Of a DNA stretch of 64,000 nt, positions 26,280 through 34,983 are shown piece by piece (the first letter of the stretch is position 1; every line of letters starts with the position of its first letter). Origin of the DNA: Modestobacter muralis (lineage in GTDB: Bacteria > Actinomycetota > Actinomycetes > Mycobacteriales > Geodermatophilaceae); NCBI RefSeq assembly GCF_010682105.1, contig NZ_JAAGWH010000003.1:1-64000 (forward strand), in the 5' to 3' direction. A program made the translations under genes and the position numbers. The notes beneath the pieces were generated by a model that made no database searches, was not told the origin of the DNA, and saw only the letters and a program-made list of their open reading frames with translations.

Positions 26280-26476
26280 CCGGATCGGTCAGCGAGCGCT
26301 GGCGGTGATGTGGACACACGCTCGGGCGGGCCACTCGTCGCCGGGCGCGGTGAGTGGGCTGGCAGCAATCGCCCCCTTCACGCTCGCGGCCCCTCGAGGC
26401 GACGGTCTCCTCGCTCGTGGCGGCAGTTCGCAGCCTCCGTGACGGCGGACGGGATGGCAGGGTGCCGCGCGTGGAC

Positions 26477-26863
26477 ATGAAGCTCGAGCTCGTGCCGATC
26501 CCCGTCGCCGATGTCGACCTCGCCAAGGCGTTCTACGCCGACCGGCTCGGCTTCACCGCCGACGTCGACGTCCGGCCGGCGGACGGCGTCCGGGTCGTGC
26601 AGCTGACCCCGCCCGGGTCGGCCTGCTCGATCGGCTTCGGCACCGGCCTGCCGGTGTACGAGGCGCCGTCCGGGTCGGTCCGCGGGCTGCACCTGGTCGT
26701 CGCCGACATCGACGCGGCCCGCGCCGAGCTGGTCGGTCGTGGCGTCGAGGTCGGTGAGGTCACGGACGTCGGTGGGGGAGTGCGCTACGCCGGGTTCGCC
26801 GACCCCGACGGCAACGGGTGGACGCTGCAGGAGATGCCCTGGCGCACCGGCGACGCGTTCTGA
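26477..26863 (+). CDS. Glyoxalase/bleomycin resistance (VOC) family protein
   Basis: A 128-residue single VOC unit pair: MKLELVPIPVADVDLAKAFYADRLGFTADVD, then a beta strand block, SVRGLHLVVADIDAARAELVGRG and AGFADPDGNGWTLQEM. His and Glu near the ends of the beta strands are the usual metal ligands. ATG 26477 is chosen for the family N-terminus; GTG 26471 is also possible. It lies 16 bases upstream of the esterase gene and is probably co-transcribed with it. Actual substrate unknown. Confidence 0.83.
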   Translation: MKLELVPIPVADVDLAKAFYADRLGFTADVDVRPADGVRVVQLTPPGSACSIGFGTGLPVYEAPSGSVRGLHLVVADIDAARAELVGRGVEVGEVTDVGGGVRYAGFADPDGNGWTLQEMPWRTGDAF

Positions 26864-26879
26864 TGCGCACGGTGACGCC

Positions 26880-27752
26880 ATGAGCCTGCAGATGCGCGCG
26901 CTCGAGGTCGCGCTGCGGCTGGCCTTCAAGCCGCGGATGGCCACCGCCGAGCGGGCGCGGAAGCGGCTCGCCGCCCCGAAGGGCAGCACCGAGCCGCCGG
27001 CCCGGCTGATGGCACGGCACGACGTGCGTACTCGCGACGTCGACGGCTTCCCGGTGCACTCCGTCCTGCCGCGCGGCCGGACGCCGCAGCGCGCCGTCCT
27101 CTACGTGCACGGCGGCTCCTACGTCAGCGCCATCGCGCCGCAGCACTGGGCGCTGATCGGTGCGCTCGCCGACGCCGGCGTCCGGGTCGAGGTGCCGCAC
27201 TACGGGCTCGCCCCGCAGCACACCCACCGGGACGCCTATCCGTTCGTCACCGAGGTTCACCGGCAGCTGCTGGACCACGCGGACGACGTGACGATCGCCG
27301 GTGACTCCGCCGGCGGTGGGCTCGCGCTCGGCTTGGCGCAGACGCTGTCCGACGCCGGCCTGCCGCAGCCCGAGCGCATCGTGCCGCTCTCCCCGTGGCT
27401 GGACCTCACGCTCAGTCACCCCGACCTCCCCGCCGTCGAGGTGCACGACCCGTGGCTGTCATGCGCCGGGCTGCACGTAGCGGCTGAAGCGTGGGCAGGC
27501 GGTGACGACCCGACGCAGCCGCGGCTCAGCCCGGGCAACGGGCAGCTCGCCGGGCTCGCGCCGATCGACGTCTACGTCGGAACCCACGAGATCTGTCTGC
27601 CCGACGCCCGAGTGCTCATCGAACGGGCCACGGCGGCCGGTGTCCTCGGGCACGCGGAGGTCTGCGCGGGCGCCGTCCACGTGTACCCGCTGACCCCGAC
27701 GCCGGAAGGCCGGGCGGCGGCCCGGCAGATCGTGCGGCGCATCGCCGGCTGA
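26880..27752 (+). CDS. Alpha/beta hydrolase, hormone-sensitive-lipase-like esterase
   Basis: A 290-residue esterase of family IV type. The oxyanion HGG motif is LYVHGGSYVSAIA near residue 79, and the nucleophile elbow is IAGDSAGGGLALGLAQ near residue 143. The catalytic Asp lies in VGTHEICLPD and the His in AVHVYPLT. No signal peptide. ATG 26880 is chosen because it opens the conserved N-terminus just after the VOC gene; the frame upstream is that gene's shadow. It probably hydrolyses short-chain esters. Confidence 0.87.
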   Translation: MSLQMRALEVALRLAFKPRMATAERARKRLAAPKGSTEPPARLMARHDVRTRDVDGFPVHSVLPRGRTPQRAVLYVHGGSYVSAIAPQHWALIGALADAGVRVEVPHYGLAPQHTHRDAYPFVTEVHRQLLDHADDVTIAGDSAGGGLALGLAQTLSDAGLPQPERIVPLSPWLDLTLSHPDLPAVEVHDPWLSCAGLHVAAEAWAGGDDPTQPRLSPGNGQLAGLAPIDVYVGTHEICLPDARVLIERATAAGVLGHAEVCAGAVHVYPLTPTPEGRAAARQIVRRIAG

Positions 27753-27822
27753 GCCGCGACCTCGCCGACTGGCCCGCACGCTGCCTGGAACTGTCGGACG
27801 CCCTTGGCATGGTGCGTCTCGG

Positions 27823-28479
27823 GTGATCCCAGAGCGGTGTCAGCGGGGGTGTGGGTTGGACGAACACGGAGTGGTCCGCGGGCAGGTGTGTCCGGCGTGC
27901 GGCCGGGAGGACGCCATCCGCGTCGTCCACGGCCTGCCGGACCCCGAGTTGGCCCGGGCCGCCGAGCGCGGACTGGTCGTGCTCGGCGGTTGCATGGTGA
28001 TCGAGGACCAGGCGGCTCTCGTCTGTCGGACCTGCCGGCACGAGTGGGGGTCCTCCGACGACCCGACCACCGACGAGCAGGAGCTCGCCGCCCTCGTCGG
28101 TGTCCGCTACGAGGACGTGGTCCGGGCGGTCGGCACCGGCTGGCGGAGGGTGGACGTGGCGGACGGCGGGGTGACCTGGTTCGTCAGCGGACGGCCCGCC
28201 CAGGTCGCGCTCGGGGTCGGGGCGGGGATGGTCACCCTCGGCGCGGTCACCGCGGGTGGGTTGGGTGATGCGCGGGACAGTGGCCGCTCGTTCAGCCGAG
28301 ACGACCTGCTGTGCTCCCCGGAGTGGCTGGCGCAGGTAGCGGAGGAGTTCGCACGTGCGCGCCGGCGCACCTTCCGCTGGTGCCCCACCTGCCGGGAGCC
28401 GCATCCTCCGGAGGAGTTCGCCGGGTACCGCGGGGTGTGCACGGGCTGCGCGGAGCGGCACCACGGACTCGGCGGATGA
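27823..28479 (+). CDS. Zinc-ribbon hypothetical protein
   Basis: A 218-residue protein with four Cys pairs: VCPACGRED near residue 24, VCRTCRHEW near residue 67, WCPTCREPHPPEEF near residue 190 and VCTGCAERHH near the C-terminus. The pairs form two treble-clef or ribbon-like zinc sites at each end of a central domain. It has no recognised catalytic motif. GTG 27823 opens the frame without an obvious ribosome site. The stop overlaps the next small gene as ATGA. Confidence 0.6.
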   Translation: MIPERCQRGCGLDEHGVVRGQVCPACGREDAIRVVHGLPDPELARAAERGLVVLGGCMVIEDQAALVCRTCRHEWGSSDDPTTDEQELAALVGVRYEDVVRAVGTGWRRVDVADGGVTWFVSGRPAQVALGVGAGMVTLGAVTAGGLGDARDSGRSFSRDDLLCSPEWLAQVAEEFARARRRTFRWCPTCREPHPPEEFAGYRGVCTGCAERHHGLGG

Positions 28480-28661
28480 GCGAAGAACGGCGGCGCTGGG
28501 TGCCCGGCCTGCCGGCGCGTGCCGAGCGGGAGAGCGAGGGCCACCACCCGGCCGAGGAGTCCCCGCAGGGCCCGATCCCGACCGCGCCCGAGTTCCGGGC
28601 CATGCGCCCGATCCTGGGTCCGCCCTCGGGTGAACTGGCCCGCCGGGAGCTCAGGAGGTGA
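28476..28661 (+). CDS. Small hypothetical protein
   Basis: A 61-residue basic and proline-rich protein starting at an ATG that overlaps the previous stop (ATGA). It has no recognisable domain. The overlap and typical codon use are the only support. Its end overlaps the 3' end of the convergent nucleotidyltransferase gene by 11 bases. Confidence 0.4.
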   Translation: MSEERRRWVPGLPARAERESEGHHPAEESPQGPIPTAPEFRAMRPILGPPSGELARRELRR

Positions 28662-29418
28662 GCAGGTCCAGCGCCGCCTGGCCGTTGCGGCGCGCGTCGT
28701 CCGGGAGCAGCAGCCACGCCGCAGCCGTCGGGTCGGCCAGGTGCTCGCGCAGGTGCAGCAACCGGGAGCGGTCGCTGCCCGAGGGCGTGCGTTCCTCGAA
28801 CGGGTCGACGCAGGCCAGCAGGACGGCGGCGTCCGTCAGGTGCCGGTCGCCGTCCCGGTTGTCCGCCTTGTGCGCTGCCGCCTTCAGGACCAGCGCGCCG
28901 AAGGCATCGGGCACGCTGAGCGTCGTCGGCGACCCGCTGATCTCCAGCTCGGCGGTCACCGTGCGCCGCAGCGCCTGGGTGCCGCCGGCCACCTGGACCA
29001 GGTCGTACCCGCGGAACCTCTCCAGTGCCCGCGGCGGCGCGTGGTCGGCCGCGACGATGTCGACGACGGAGCCGCTGCCCTCCGACGTCACCAGGTCGAC
29101 GACGGCACCGGCGCGCACGAACCGGTGCGCCGTCCCCGTCCGGGCGTCGATGCTGGGCCGCAGCTCGTAGCCCAGGGCCTCCAGTGCCCTCGCCAGCTGG
29201 GTCGCCCGTCCACGCCCGGTCTCCACGTGCAGCAGGACGTCGACGTCGTCGGTGGGGCGCACCACCGGCAGGCCGGCGAGGACGCCGTGCAACTGGACCA
29301 TCAGCCCACCGATCAGCGTCCACGCCTCCGCCGGGACTGCGGCGGCGAGCTCGGCCACGTCGGGCCACGGGCGACCCCAGCCACCGGCCGGGGTCGGCGG
29401 GCGAAGCGGCTCAGCCAC
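28651..29418 (-). CDS. AbiEii-like nucleotidyltransferase (toxin of a type IV-like toxin-antitoxin pair)
   Basis: A 255-residue protein with a nucleotidyltransferase fold: WTLIGGLMVQLHG, then VVRPTDDVDVLLHVETG, where the paired Asp residues (TDDVDVLL) are the metal site. The layout is that of AbiEii-type toxins and related nucleotidyltransferases. GTG 29418 overlaps the stop of the upstream helix-turn-helix gene by 8 bases (GTGGCTGA), so the two are coupled. In AbiE systems this enzyme modifies tRNA or another target in a nucleotide-dependent way and the partner represses the operon. Activity here is inferred. Confidence 0.75.
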   Translation of the reverse strand: MAEPLRPPTPAGGWGRPWPDVAELAAAVPAEAWTLIGGLMVQLHGVLAGLPVVRPTDDVDVLLHVETGRGRATQLARALEALGYELRPSIDARTGTAHRFVRAGAVVDLVTSEGSGSVVDIVAADHAPPRALERFRGYDLVQVAGGTQALRRTVTAELEISGSPTTLSVPDAFGALVLKAAAHKADNRDGDRHLTDAAVLLACVDPFEERTPSGSDRSRLLHLREHLADPTAAAWLLLPDDARRNGQAALDLLTS

Positions 29419-30079
29419 GCAGCTGCGCCAGGGCACGGTCCAGCAGGCGAACGCCGGTCGAGCGCTCGCGGGCACCGGTCGAACCGGCGAGGTCGAGCCC
29501 AGCCAGCACCTGGCGCGGCCCGTGTGCGAGCGAGGTGACCTCGTCCATCGGGAGGTCGGTCGCGCGCAGGACGACGCTGCCGGTCGGGTCCGGATCCAGC
29601 CGGTAGCGCTGCACCAGCCGCGGCAGGGAGGCGCGGTCGAGGTAGCCGTCGAGCCGGTCGGCTGCGGCGCTGAGGCCGGCCAGGCCGTCGGTGGCGCCGG
29701 AGGGGACGAGCTCGGTGGCCAGTCGGCCGAGCGCCCGCGGGTGCGCGTGGAAGCGGTGCACCTCTGCCCGGTTGCGGGCGCGGACGGCCAGCTCGGCCCC
29801 GGTGCTCCCGACGAGGGCCGAGCGGAGCCGGGACCGCTGCGCCTGGCCCAGCCAGGGTGCCGACCGCCCCTCCAGCAGCGCGACCGCCGCCCAGGCGGTC
29901 GGCTCCTCCCACCCGCGCGTCCGGCCGTCCCCGCGCAGCGCCTGCCACTGGACCACCGAGCCGGCGTCGATGCGGTCGGGGCCCACCGCGACCAGGTCAC
30001 CGCCGGCCACCAGGCGTTGCACGTGCCGCGCCGAGACGCCGATGCGGTCGGCGGCCTGCTGCGTCGTCATCAGCGGCAT
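29411..30079 (-). CDS. Helix-turn-helix protein, probable antitoxin/repressor of the AbiE-like pair
   Basis: A 222-residue protein whose N-terminus MPLMTTQQAADRIGVSARHVQRLVAGGDL is an excisionase/MerR-like helix-turn-helix, followed by VGPDRIDAGSVVQWQALRG. The rest is helical with no known motif and ends in a domain that could hold the partner. ATG 30079 is chosen because a promoter places the transcription start at about this base, giving a leaderless message. It is followed, with an 8-base overlap, by the nucleotidyltransferase gene. The palindromic operator at 30083-30108 lies across its promoter, consistent with self-repression. Confidence 0.7.
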   Translation of the reverse strand: MPLMTTQQAADRIGVSARHVQRLVAGGDLVAVGPDRIDAGSVVQWQALRGDGRTRGWEEPTAWAAVALLEGRSAPWLGQAQRSRLRSALVGSTGAELAVRARNRAEVHRFHAHPRALGRLATELVPSGATDGLAGLSAAADRLDGYLDRASLPRLVQRYRLDPDPTGSVVLRATDLPMDEVTSLAHGPRQVLAGLDLAGSTGARERSTGVRLLDRALAQLRG

Positions 30080-30114
30080 ACGGACAATGTCGCTCCAACG
30101 ACACTGTCTGTCAA
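30080..30114 (-). promoter_or_regulatory. Promoter and palindromic operator of the AbiE-like operon
   Basis: On the minus strand, TTGACA (30114-30109) is separated by 17 bases from GACATT (30091-30086), and the ATG at 30079 is 6 bases further. Transcription would therefore start at or next to the start codon. Two copies of GACAnTGTC (30083-30091 and 30100-30108) lie in the -10 and spacer regions. They form a larger inverted repeat with a 17-base centre-to-centre spacing. This is the layout of a repressor site blocking polymerase. Confidence 0.65.
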
Positions 30115-30282
30115 GCACCTGAGGGCGGGACCCGTGGCCGACCCCGGCGAGCCAGGAGCAGACTCGCTGGTCCCGTGGACCCGGACACGAGGACGTTCCA
30201 CCGGCGTTCCACAGCCGACACCTGAACGGGACGGCGCAGCCCTAGCGTCCGCGGCCACGAGCCGTTGACCAGGGAGATCTCC

Positions 30283-31779
30283 ATGACGAGTGGCAAGAGC
30301 GGCGTCAGCTACGCCGCCGCAGACGACGGCTACTTCGAGAAGCGGGGCCTCAGCCGCACCGCCGGGTTCTGGGGACTGTGGGGGATGGGCGTCGCCGCCG
30401 TCATCTCCGGTGACTTCTCCGGCTGGAACTACGGCATCGCCGGCGCCGGCTGGGGCGGGTTCGCGATCGCCTGCGTCATCGTCACCGCGATGTACCTGGC
30501 GATGATCGCCAGCATCAGCGAGATGTCGGCTGCGATGCCGCACACCGGCGGCGCCTACTCCTTCGCCCGCGCCGCGATGGGGCCGTGGGGCGGGTTCATC
30601 ACCGGCCTGGCCGAGACCATCGAGTACGTCGCCACCACCGGCGTCGTCGTCTACTTCTCCGCCACCTACGCCGACGCCATCACCGACGAGCTCTTCGGGC
30701 TGTCGATGCCCGCCTGGATCTGGTGGGTGATCCTCTACGCCGTCTTCCTCGCGGTGAACGTCTCCGGCGCCGAGCTGTCGTTCAAGGTCGCCACCGTCGT
30801 CGCCGTCCTGTCCCTCGGCGTCATCGCCGTCTTCGGGGTCATGGCGCTGCTCTCCGGGGCGCTGGACTTCGGCAGCCTCTTCGACATCGAGCCCGAGCCG
30901 GGCAACTCGACGTTCCTGCCCTACGGCTGGTGGCAGGTCGTCCTCGCGCTGCCGTTCGCGATGTGGCTGTTCCTGGGCATCGAGGAGCTGCCGCTCACCG
31001 CCGAGGAGGCGCACACCCCGGCCCGCGACATCCCCAAGGCCGGCATGCGCGGGATGTTCACGCTCATCGCGTCCGGCGCGGTCGTCGTCGTCCTCAACCC
31101 CGCCGTCACCGGGTCGGCCGCGATCGGGGAGTCCGGTGAGCCGCTGCTCGACGGGTTCCGCGCGATCCTGCCCAACAGCGACGTCGCCGCTGTCCTGTCT
31201 GCCTTCGCGCTGATCGGGCTGCTGGCCTCGCTGCAGGGGATCATGTACGCCTACGGCCGCAACATCTACTCGCTCTCCCGGGCCGGCTACTACCCGAAGG
31301 CGCTGTCGGTCACCGGCGCCCGCAAGACCCCGTGGGCGGCCCTGCTCGTCGGCGCCGTCATCGGCTTCATCGCGCTGCTCGCCGTCCAGTTCGGCGGGGA
31401 CGGGGCGGGGAGCATCGTGCTCAACATCGCCGTCTGGGGCGCGGTCATCGCCTACGTGCTGCAGATGGTCAGCTACGTGCTCCTGCGCCGGAAGTTCCCC
31501 TCCGCCGACCGGCCCTACAAGAGCCCGGTCGGCGTCCCGGGTGCGGTGTTCGCCGGGGTCATCGCCACGCTGATCTTCATCGGGGTCATGACCAACGAGG
31601 ACTACCGCCCGGCGATCGTCGCCATCCTCGTCGTCTTCGTGCTCGGGCTGATCGGCTTCGCGCTCTTCGGCCGGCACCGGCTCGTGCTCAGCCCCGAGGA
31701 GGAGTACGCGATGACCGGCGGCCTGCACAGCACGACGGACGACGAGGCCGCCGAGCCGGCGCGGACGCCGACGGCCTGA
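30283..31779 (+). CDS. eat: APC family permease, probably ethanolamine transporter
   Basis: A 498-residue amino acid-polyamine-organocation transporter with about 12 membrane helices. The first is TAGFWGLWGMGVAAVISGDF, typical of ethanolamine permeases. The family signature FLGIEELPLTAEEAHTPARD lies near residue 232 and MYAYGRNIYSLSRAGYYPKAL near residue 325. ATG 30283 follows GGGAGAT. No ethanolamine ammonia-lyase gene is in the window, so the substrate rests on family similarity alone. A near-copy of its leader and first 17 codons lies at 26060-26178. It ends at a terminator at 31788. Confidence 0.85.
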   Translation: MTSGKSGVSYAAADDGYFEKRGLSRTAGFWGLWGMGVAAVISGDFSGWNYGIAGAGWGGFAIACVIVTAMYLAMIASISEMSAAMPHTGGAYSFARAAMGPWGGFITGLAETIEYVATTGVVVYFSATYADAITDELFGLSMPAWIWWVILYAVFLAVNVSGAELSFKVATVVAVLSLGVIAVFGVMALLSGALDFGSLFDIEPEPGNSTFLPYGWWQVVLALPFAMWLFLGIEELPLTAEEAHTPARDIPKAGMRGMFTLIASGAVVVVLNPAVTGSAAIGESGEPLLDGFRAILPNSDVAAVLSAFALIGLLASLQGIMYAYGRNIYSLSRAGYYPKALSVTGARKTPWAALLVGAVIGFIALLAVQFGGDGAGSIVLNIAVWGAVIAYVLQMVSYVLLRRKFPSADRPYKSPVGVPGAVFAGVIATLIFIGVMTNEDYRPAIVAILVVFVLGLIGFALFGRHRLVLSPEEEYAMTGGLHSTTDDEAAEPARTPTA

Positions 31780-31787
31780 CCCTCCCG

Positions 31788-31823
31788 CCACCGGGCGAGG
31801 ACCACTCGGTCGTCGCCCGGTGG
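31788..31823 (+). terminator. Hairpin terminator after the permease gene
   Basis: CCACCGGGCGA at 31788-31798 pairs with TCGCCCGGTGG at 31813-31823, an 11-base stem with a 14-base loop, 9 bases past the stop. Confidence 0.7.
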
Positions 31824-31947
31824 TGCCGCGGGGACGCGTGGGGCGGGGTGACGGGACAGCGCGGCCCGTTCCGCATGTCCTCGCAGGTCGACGCCGTGGA
31901 CCGACACACGATGTGCCGGTTCGCAGCTCGACCAACGGGGGTCCGGT

Positions 31948-33729
31948 ATGTCGTCACCACGTCCATCAGCTGTCGAGGAGCGCCTGGCGCTCTGGGCGCA
32001 GAAGAACCCGGCCAGCCCGGTCCGGGCAGTGGTCGACCACGCCAGGACCCTCGGCTACGCGGTCATCGCGCCGGACGGGGACGCGAAGTACCTGCGGCTG
32101 GTGCTGAACGGCTCGACCGGTCGGGGGACCACCCTCTACGTCGACAACTCCGGACTCACCGCCGCCGGTGCGTCGACGAAGGAGCGGGCGGCCACGATGC
32201 CGGGCGCCGTCGTGCGGACCAGGGACGTCCGGCTGCCGTTCGACGCCGCCGACCCGATGGCCGTGCTCGACTCCTTCCGCCGTGAGGCGACCGGCGTCCC
32301 GGTCGAGCCGGTGCAGCGGACGACGGTGCAGCAGGCAACGGTGCAGTACTCGCTGCCGCCGGTCAGGGCCGGTGCGCATGCCGCGCCCGCCACTCGGCGC
32401 CCGCCGGCGCTCCTGGTCGTCGCCGCCGTCGTCCTGCTCGTCGTCGTGATCGGCGCCGTCACCAGTGGGCTCTCCGGGGCGATGTCCGTGCTGGGCCTCG
32501 CCGCCCTCGTCGTCGGGGTCATCGCAGGTGTGCGCGGTGGTGCCCGCTGGGCACACATCGCCTCCCGCCGGGTCGGTGGGGTCGTGGCAGCCGTGGGCGC
32601 CGTCGCGCTGATGGCCGGGACGGCGACGGCCCCGCAACCCTCGACCGCGGTGGCCACCCCGACGCCCAGCCCGGCGGTCGCCTCACCCGGCCTCGACACC
32701 GAGGCCGCCACCATGGCTGCCGAGGCGCAGCTGCTCCTCGCCGAGACCGAGGAGTCGGCTCCCACCGCCTCGACCGGCGTCGCGACCGGGCTGCTCAGCG
32801 ACAGCGCGGTCCAGTCCGCCGTCGAGGGTGCCCGGCCGACGACGGCGCTGGCCGCGCTGGCCGCCGTCCCGGTCAAGGGACGGGCGCCCAAGACCGGCTA
32901 CGACCGCGACCAGTTCGGCGCCGCGTGGGCCGACGTCGACCGCAACGGCTGCGACACCCGCAACGACGTCCTCGCCCGCGACCTGACCGCGGAGACGTTC
33001 AAGCCGGGCACCCGCGACTGCGTCGTGCTCACCGGTCAGCTCGCCGACCCGTACTCCGGGACGGGCATCGGCTTCGTCCGCGGCCAGGACACCAGCGCCG
33101 CCGTGCAGATCGACCACGTCGTCGCGCTGTCCAACGCGTGGCAGACCGGCGCGCAGGGCCTCGACATCGCCCGGCGCACCGCCTTCGCCAACGACCCGCT
33201 CAACCTGCTCGCCGTCGACGGGCCGCTAAACATGCAGAAGGGCGACGGCGACGCCGCCACCTGGCTGCCGCCGGCCAAGGGCTACCGCTGCGCCTACGTC
33301 GCCCGCCAGGTCGCGGTCAAGGTGAGCTACGGGCTCTGGACCACGCAGGCCGAGCACAACGCCATCGCCACGGTGCTCGCCTCCTGCCCGGACGAGCCGC
33401 TGCCCGGCGGCGTCGTCGCAAACGTGCCCGCCCGGACGACGTCTGCGCCCGCCACCACCACTGCACCGGAGCCCGCTCCGGTCGCACCGAAGTCGAGCTC
33501 CCAGCCGGCTCCCGCTCCCAAGCCCGTCCCCGTGCCCGTCCCTGCGCCCGCGCCTGCTCCCGCTCCCGCGCCGGCCCCTGCGCCCGAGCCCGCGCCGGCC
33601 GACGTCCAGTACGCGAACTGCGACGCCGTCCGGGCAGCCGGCGCGGCGCCCATCCGTGCGGGGGACCCAGGCTGGCGGGAGAAGTTCGACGGAGACGGTG
33701 ACGGGGTCGGTTGCGAGCCCAGGCGCTGA
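31948..33729 (+). CDS. Membrane-anchored HNH (DUF1524-type) nuclease with C-terminal Excalibur domain
   Basis: A 593-residue protein. Residues 1-140 are a soluble N-terminal region of unknown type. Two membrane helices follow (around PPALLVVAAVVLLVVVIGAV and MSVLGLAALVVGVIAGV). The secreted part has a DUF1524/HNH nuclease near residues 295-470: KTGYDRDQFGAAWADVDRNG, DCVVLTG, VQIDHVVALSNAWQTGA and FANDPLNLLAVDGPLNMQKG. The Asp-His, Asn and Lys catalytic elements are visible. A Pro/Ala repeat linker leads to an Excalibur calcium-binding domain (YANCDAVRAAGAAPIR, FDGDGDGVGCE). It is probably an extracellular nuclease tethered to the membrane. A strong terminator follows. Confidence 0.82.
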   Translation: MSSPRPSAVEERLALWAQKNPASPVRAVVDHARTLGYAVIAPDGDAKYLRLVLNGSTGRGTTLYVDNSGLTAAGASTKERAATMPGAVVRTRDVRLPFDAADPMAVLDSFRREATGVPVEPVQRTTVQQATVQYSLPPVRAGAHAAPATRRPPALLVVAAVVLLVVVIGAVTSGLSGAMSVLGLAALVVGVIAGVRGGARWAHIASRRVGGVVAAVGAVALMAGTATAPQPSTAVATPTPSPAVASPGLDTEAATMAAEAQLLLAETEESAPTASTGVATGLLSDSAVQSAVEGARPTTALAALAAVPVKGRAPKTGYDRDQFGAAWADVDRNGCDTRNDVLARDLTAETFKPGTRDCVVLTGQLADPYSGTGIGFVRGQDTSAAVQIDHVVALSNAWQTGAQGLDIARRTAFANDPLNLLAVDGPLNMQKGDGDAATWLPPAKGYRCAYVARQVAVKVSYGLWTTQAEHNAIATVLASCPDEPLPGGVVANVPARTTSAPATTTAPEPAPVAPKSSSQPAPAPKPVPVPVPAPAPAPAPAPAPAPEPAPADVQYANCDAVRAAGAAPIRAGDPGWREKFDGDGDGVGCEPRR

Positions 33730-33736
33730 CGGCCGA

Positions 33737-33764
33737 GCGTCCCGGGCCCGACCGCCCGGGACGC
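33737..33764 (+). terminator. Hairpin terminator after the Excalibur nuclease gene
   Basis: GCGTCCCGGG at 33737-33746 pairs with CCCGGGACGC at 33755-33764 with an 8-base loop, 8 bases after the stop. Confidence 0.65.
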
Positions 33765-33928
33765 GGGACTCAGGGGTGCTGTGCGCCACACCCGGGACGG
33801 CATCGTCCAGCGAGATCAGCGGTCGACGCCACCCACGGTCGGTGACCGGTCCCTCCGAAGAGTGGCGCAGGCGTGACTGTCGGGTCTCGGATCTGTGGCA
33901 ACCAGGCCCGCGGGTCGATGATCGTCCC

Positions 33929-34903
33929 GTGGACAAGTCAGTGGCGCCTGCGGTCGCGACCCCGCGCGTCATGGCGAGCGTCCTCAGCGTCTTCTACCTG
34001 GCCGGCGGGGTCGCCGGTCTGCTCGGCGCCTCGGGCGCGGTGGACGGCGCCGGGCGCACCGTGCTCTTCGCGCTGGCGATCACCGCCCTCCTCGCCGCTG
34101 CCGTCGTCGGCTGGTTCGGACCGTGCTGGCCGCGCGACCTCTTCCACCTGCCCGTCGTCCTGGCGGCTGGGCTCATCAGCATCGCCGTGCTCGCGGCACC
34201 GGACAGCCCCACCGCCGTCCTCGCCGCCGCGCTGATCACCCTCGTCGCCGTCGACGCCTGCTACTTCTTCCAGCTCCCGCTGGCCGTCACGCACCTGGCC
34301 GTGGCCCTGACCCTCGTGACCGCGGCGCTGTTCTCCCGCGACGACGTCGACCCGCGCACCGCTCTGGGCGTGGACGTCATCGTCTTCGCCCTGGCCTACG
34401 TCGCCCGCGCCCTGGTGCTCCGCGCCTCCGGTGCCAGCCGTGACCCGCTGACCGGGCTGCACAACCGGCTCGGCTTCGACGAGGCGCTCGACGAGCTGAT
34501 GACCGGCGTCGCCCGCAACGGCGACCAGCTGTCCGCCGCGCTGCTGGACCTCGACCACTTCAAGCAGATCAACGACACCGCCGGGCACCAGGCCGGGGAC
34601 CGCATGCTCTGCACGGTCGCCGACGTCTGGCGCGCCGAGCTGCCGGACGACGCCGTCCTCGCCCGGCACGGCGGTGACGAGTTCTCCCTGCTGCTGCCCG
34701 GGATGGGCGGCGACGACGCGCTGACCCTGGTGCGCCGGGTCAGCCTGCTGCACCCCGGTGTCGGGCTGTCCTGCGGCGTGGCCGAGCACCGGGCGGGGGA
34801 GACCGGCTCGCAGCTGATGCGCCGGGCCGACCGCGCGCTCTACGCCGCCAAGGCCGACGGCCGCGGCCGCGCCGCCCTCGACGGCGCGCACGCCGCCTCC
34901 TGA
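33929..34903 (+). CDS. Membrane diguanylate cyclase (GGDEF)
   Basis: A 324-residue protein. Residues 10-165 form about six membrane helices, beginning VMASVLSVFYLAGGVAGLLG. The GGDEF domain runs from DPLTGLHNRLGFDEAL to the end, with an intact signature RHGGDEFSLLLPG near residue 250. The RxxD feedback site normally just upstream is absent, so product inhibition is not expected. It should make cyclic di-GMP in response to a membrane signal. GTG 33929 is chosen because the helices begin soon after. The next gene is a paralogue with the same N-terminal architecture. Confidence 0.88.
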   Translation: MDKSVAPAVATPRVMASVLSVFYLAGGVAGLLGASGAVDGAGRTVLFALAITALLAAAVVGWFGPCWPRDLFHLPVVLAAGLISIAVLAAPDSPTAVLAAALITLVAVDACYFFQLPLAVTHLAVALTLVTAALFSRDDVDPRTALGVDVIVFALAYVARALVLRASGASRDPLTGLHNRLGFDEALDELMTGVARNGDQLSAALLDLDHFKQINDTAGHQAGDRMLCTVADVWRAELPDDAVLARHGGDEFSLLLPGMGGDDALTLVRRVSLLHPGVGLSCGVAEHRAGETGSQLMRRADRALYAAKADGRGRAALDGAHAAS

Positions 34904-34983
34904 CTCACCCGGTCGGGGCAGCACGAGCCTCCACGGGGGTCCGCACGGTCAAGCGGGACGGCGTCGGTGTCGACCACGGACAG

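Noticed and set aside
26128-26442. A coding gene starting at the relic permease ATG
   Set aside because: After 17 permease codons the frame continues through NERD-derived sequence out of frame and through non-coding DNA, so no functional product is expected.
30220-30260. A -35/-10 promoter for the permease gene with TAGCGT as -10
   Set aside because: TAGCGT at 30243-30248 is conserved in the relic copy, but no -35-like sequence lies at a proper distance in either copy, so it was not listed as a feature.
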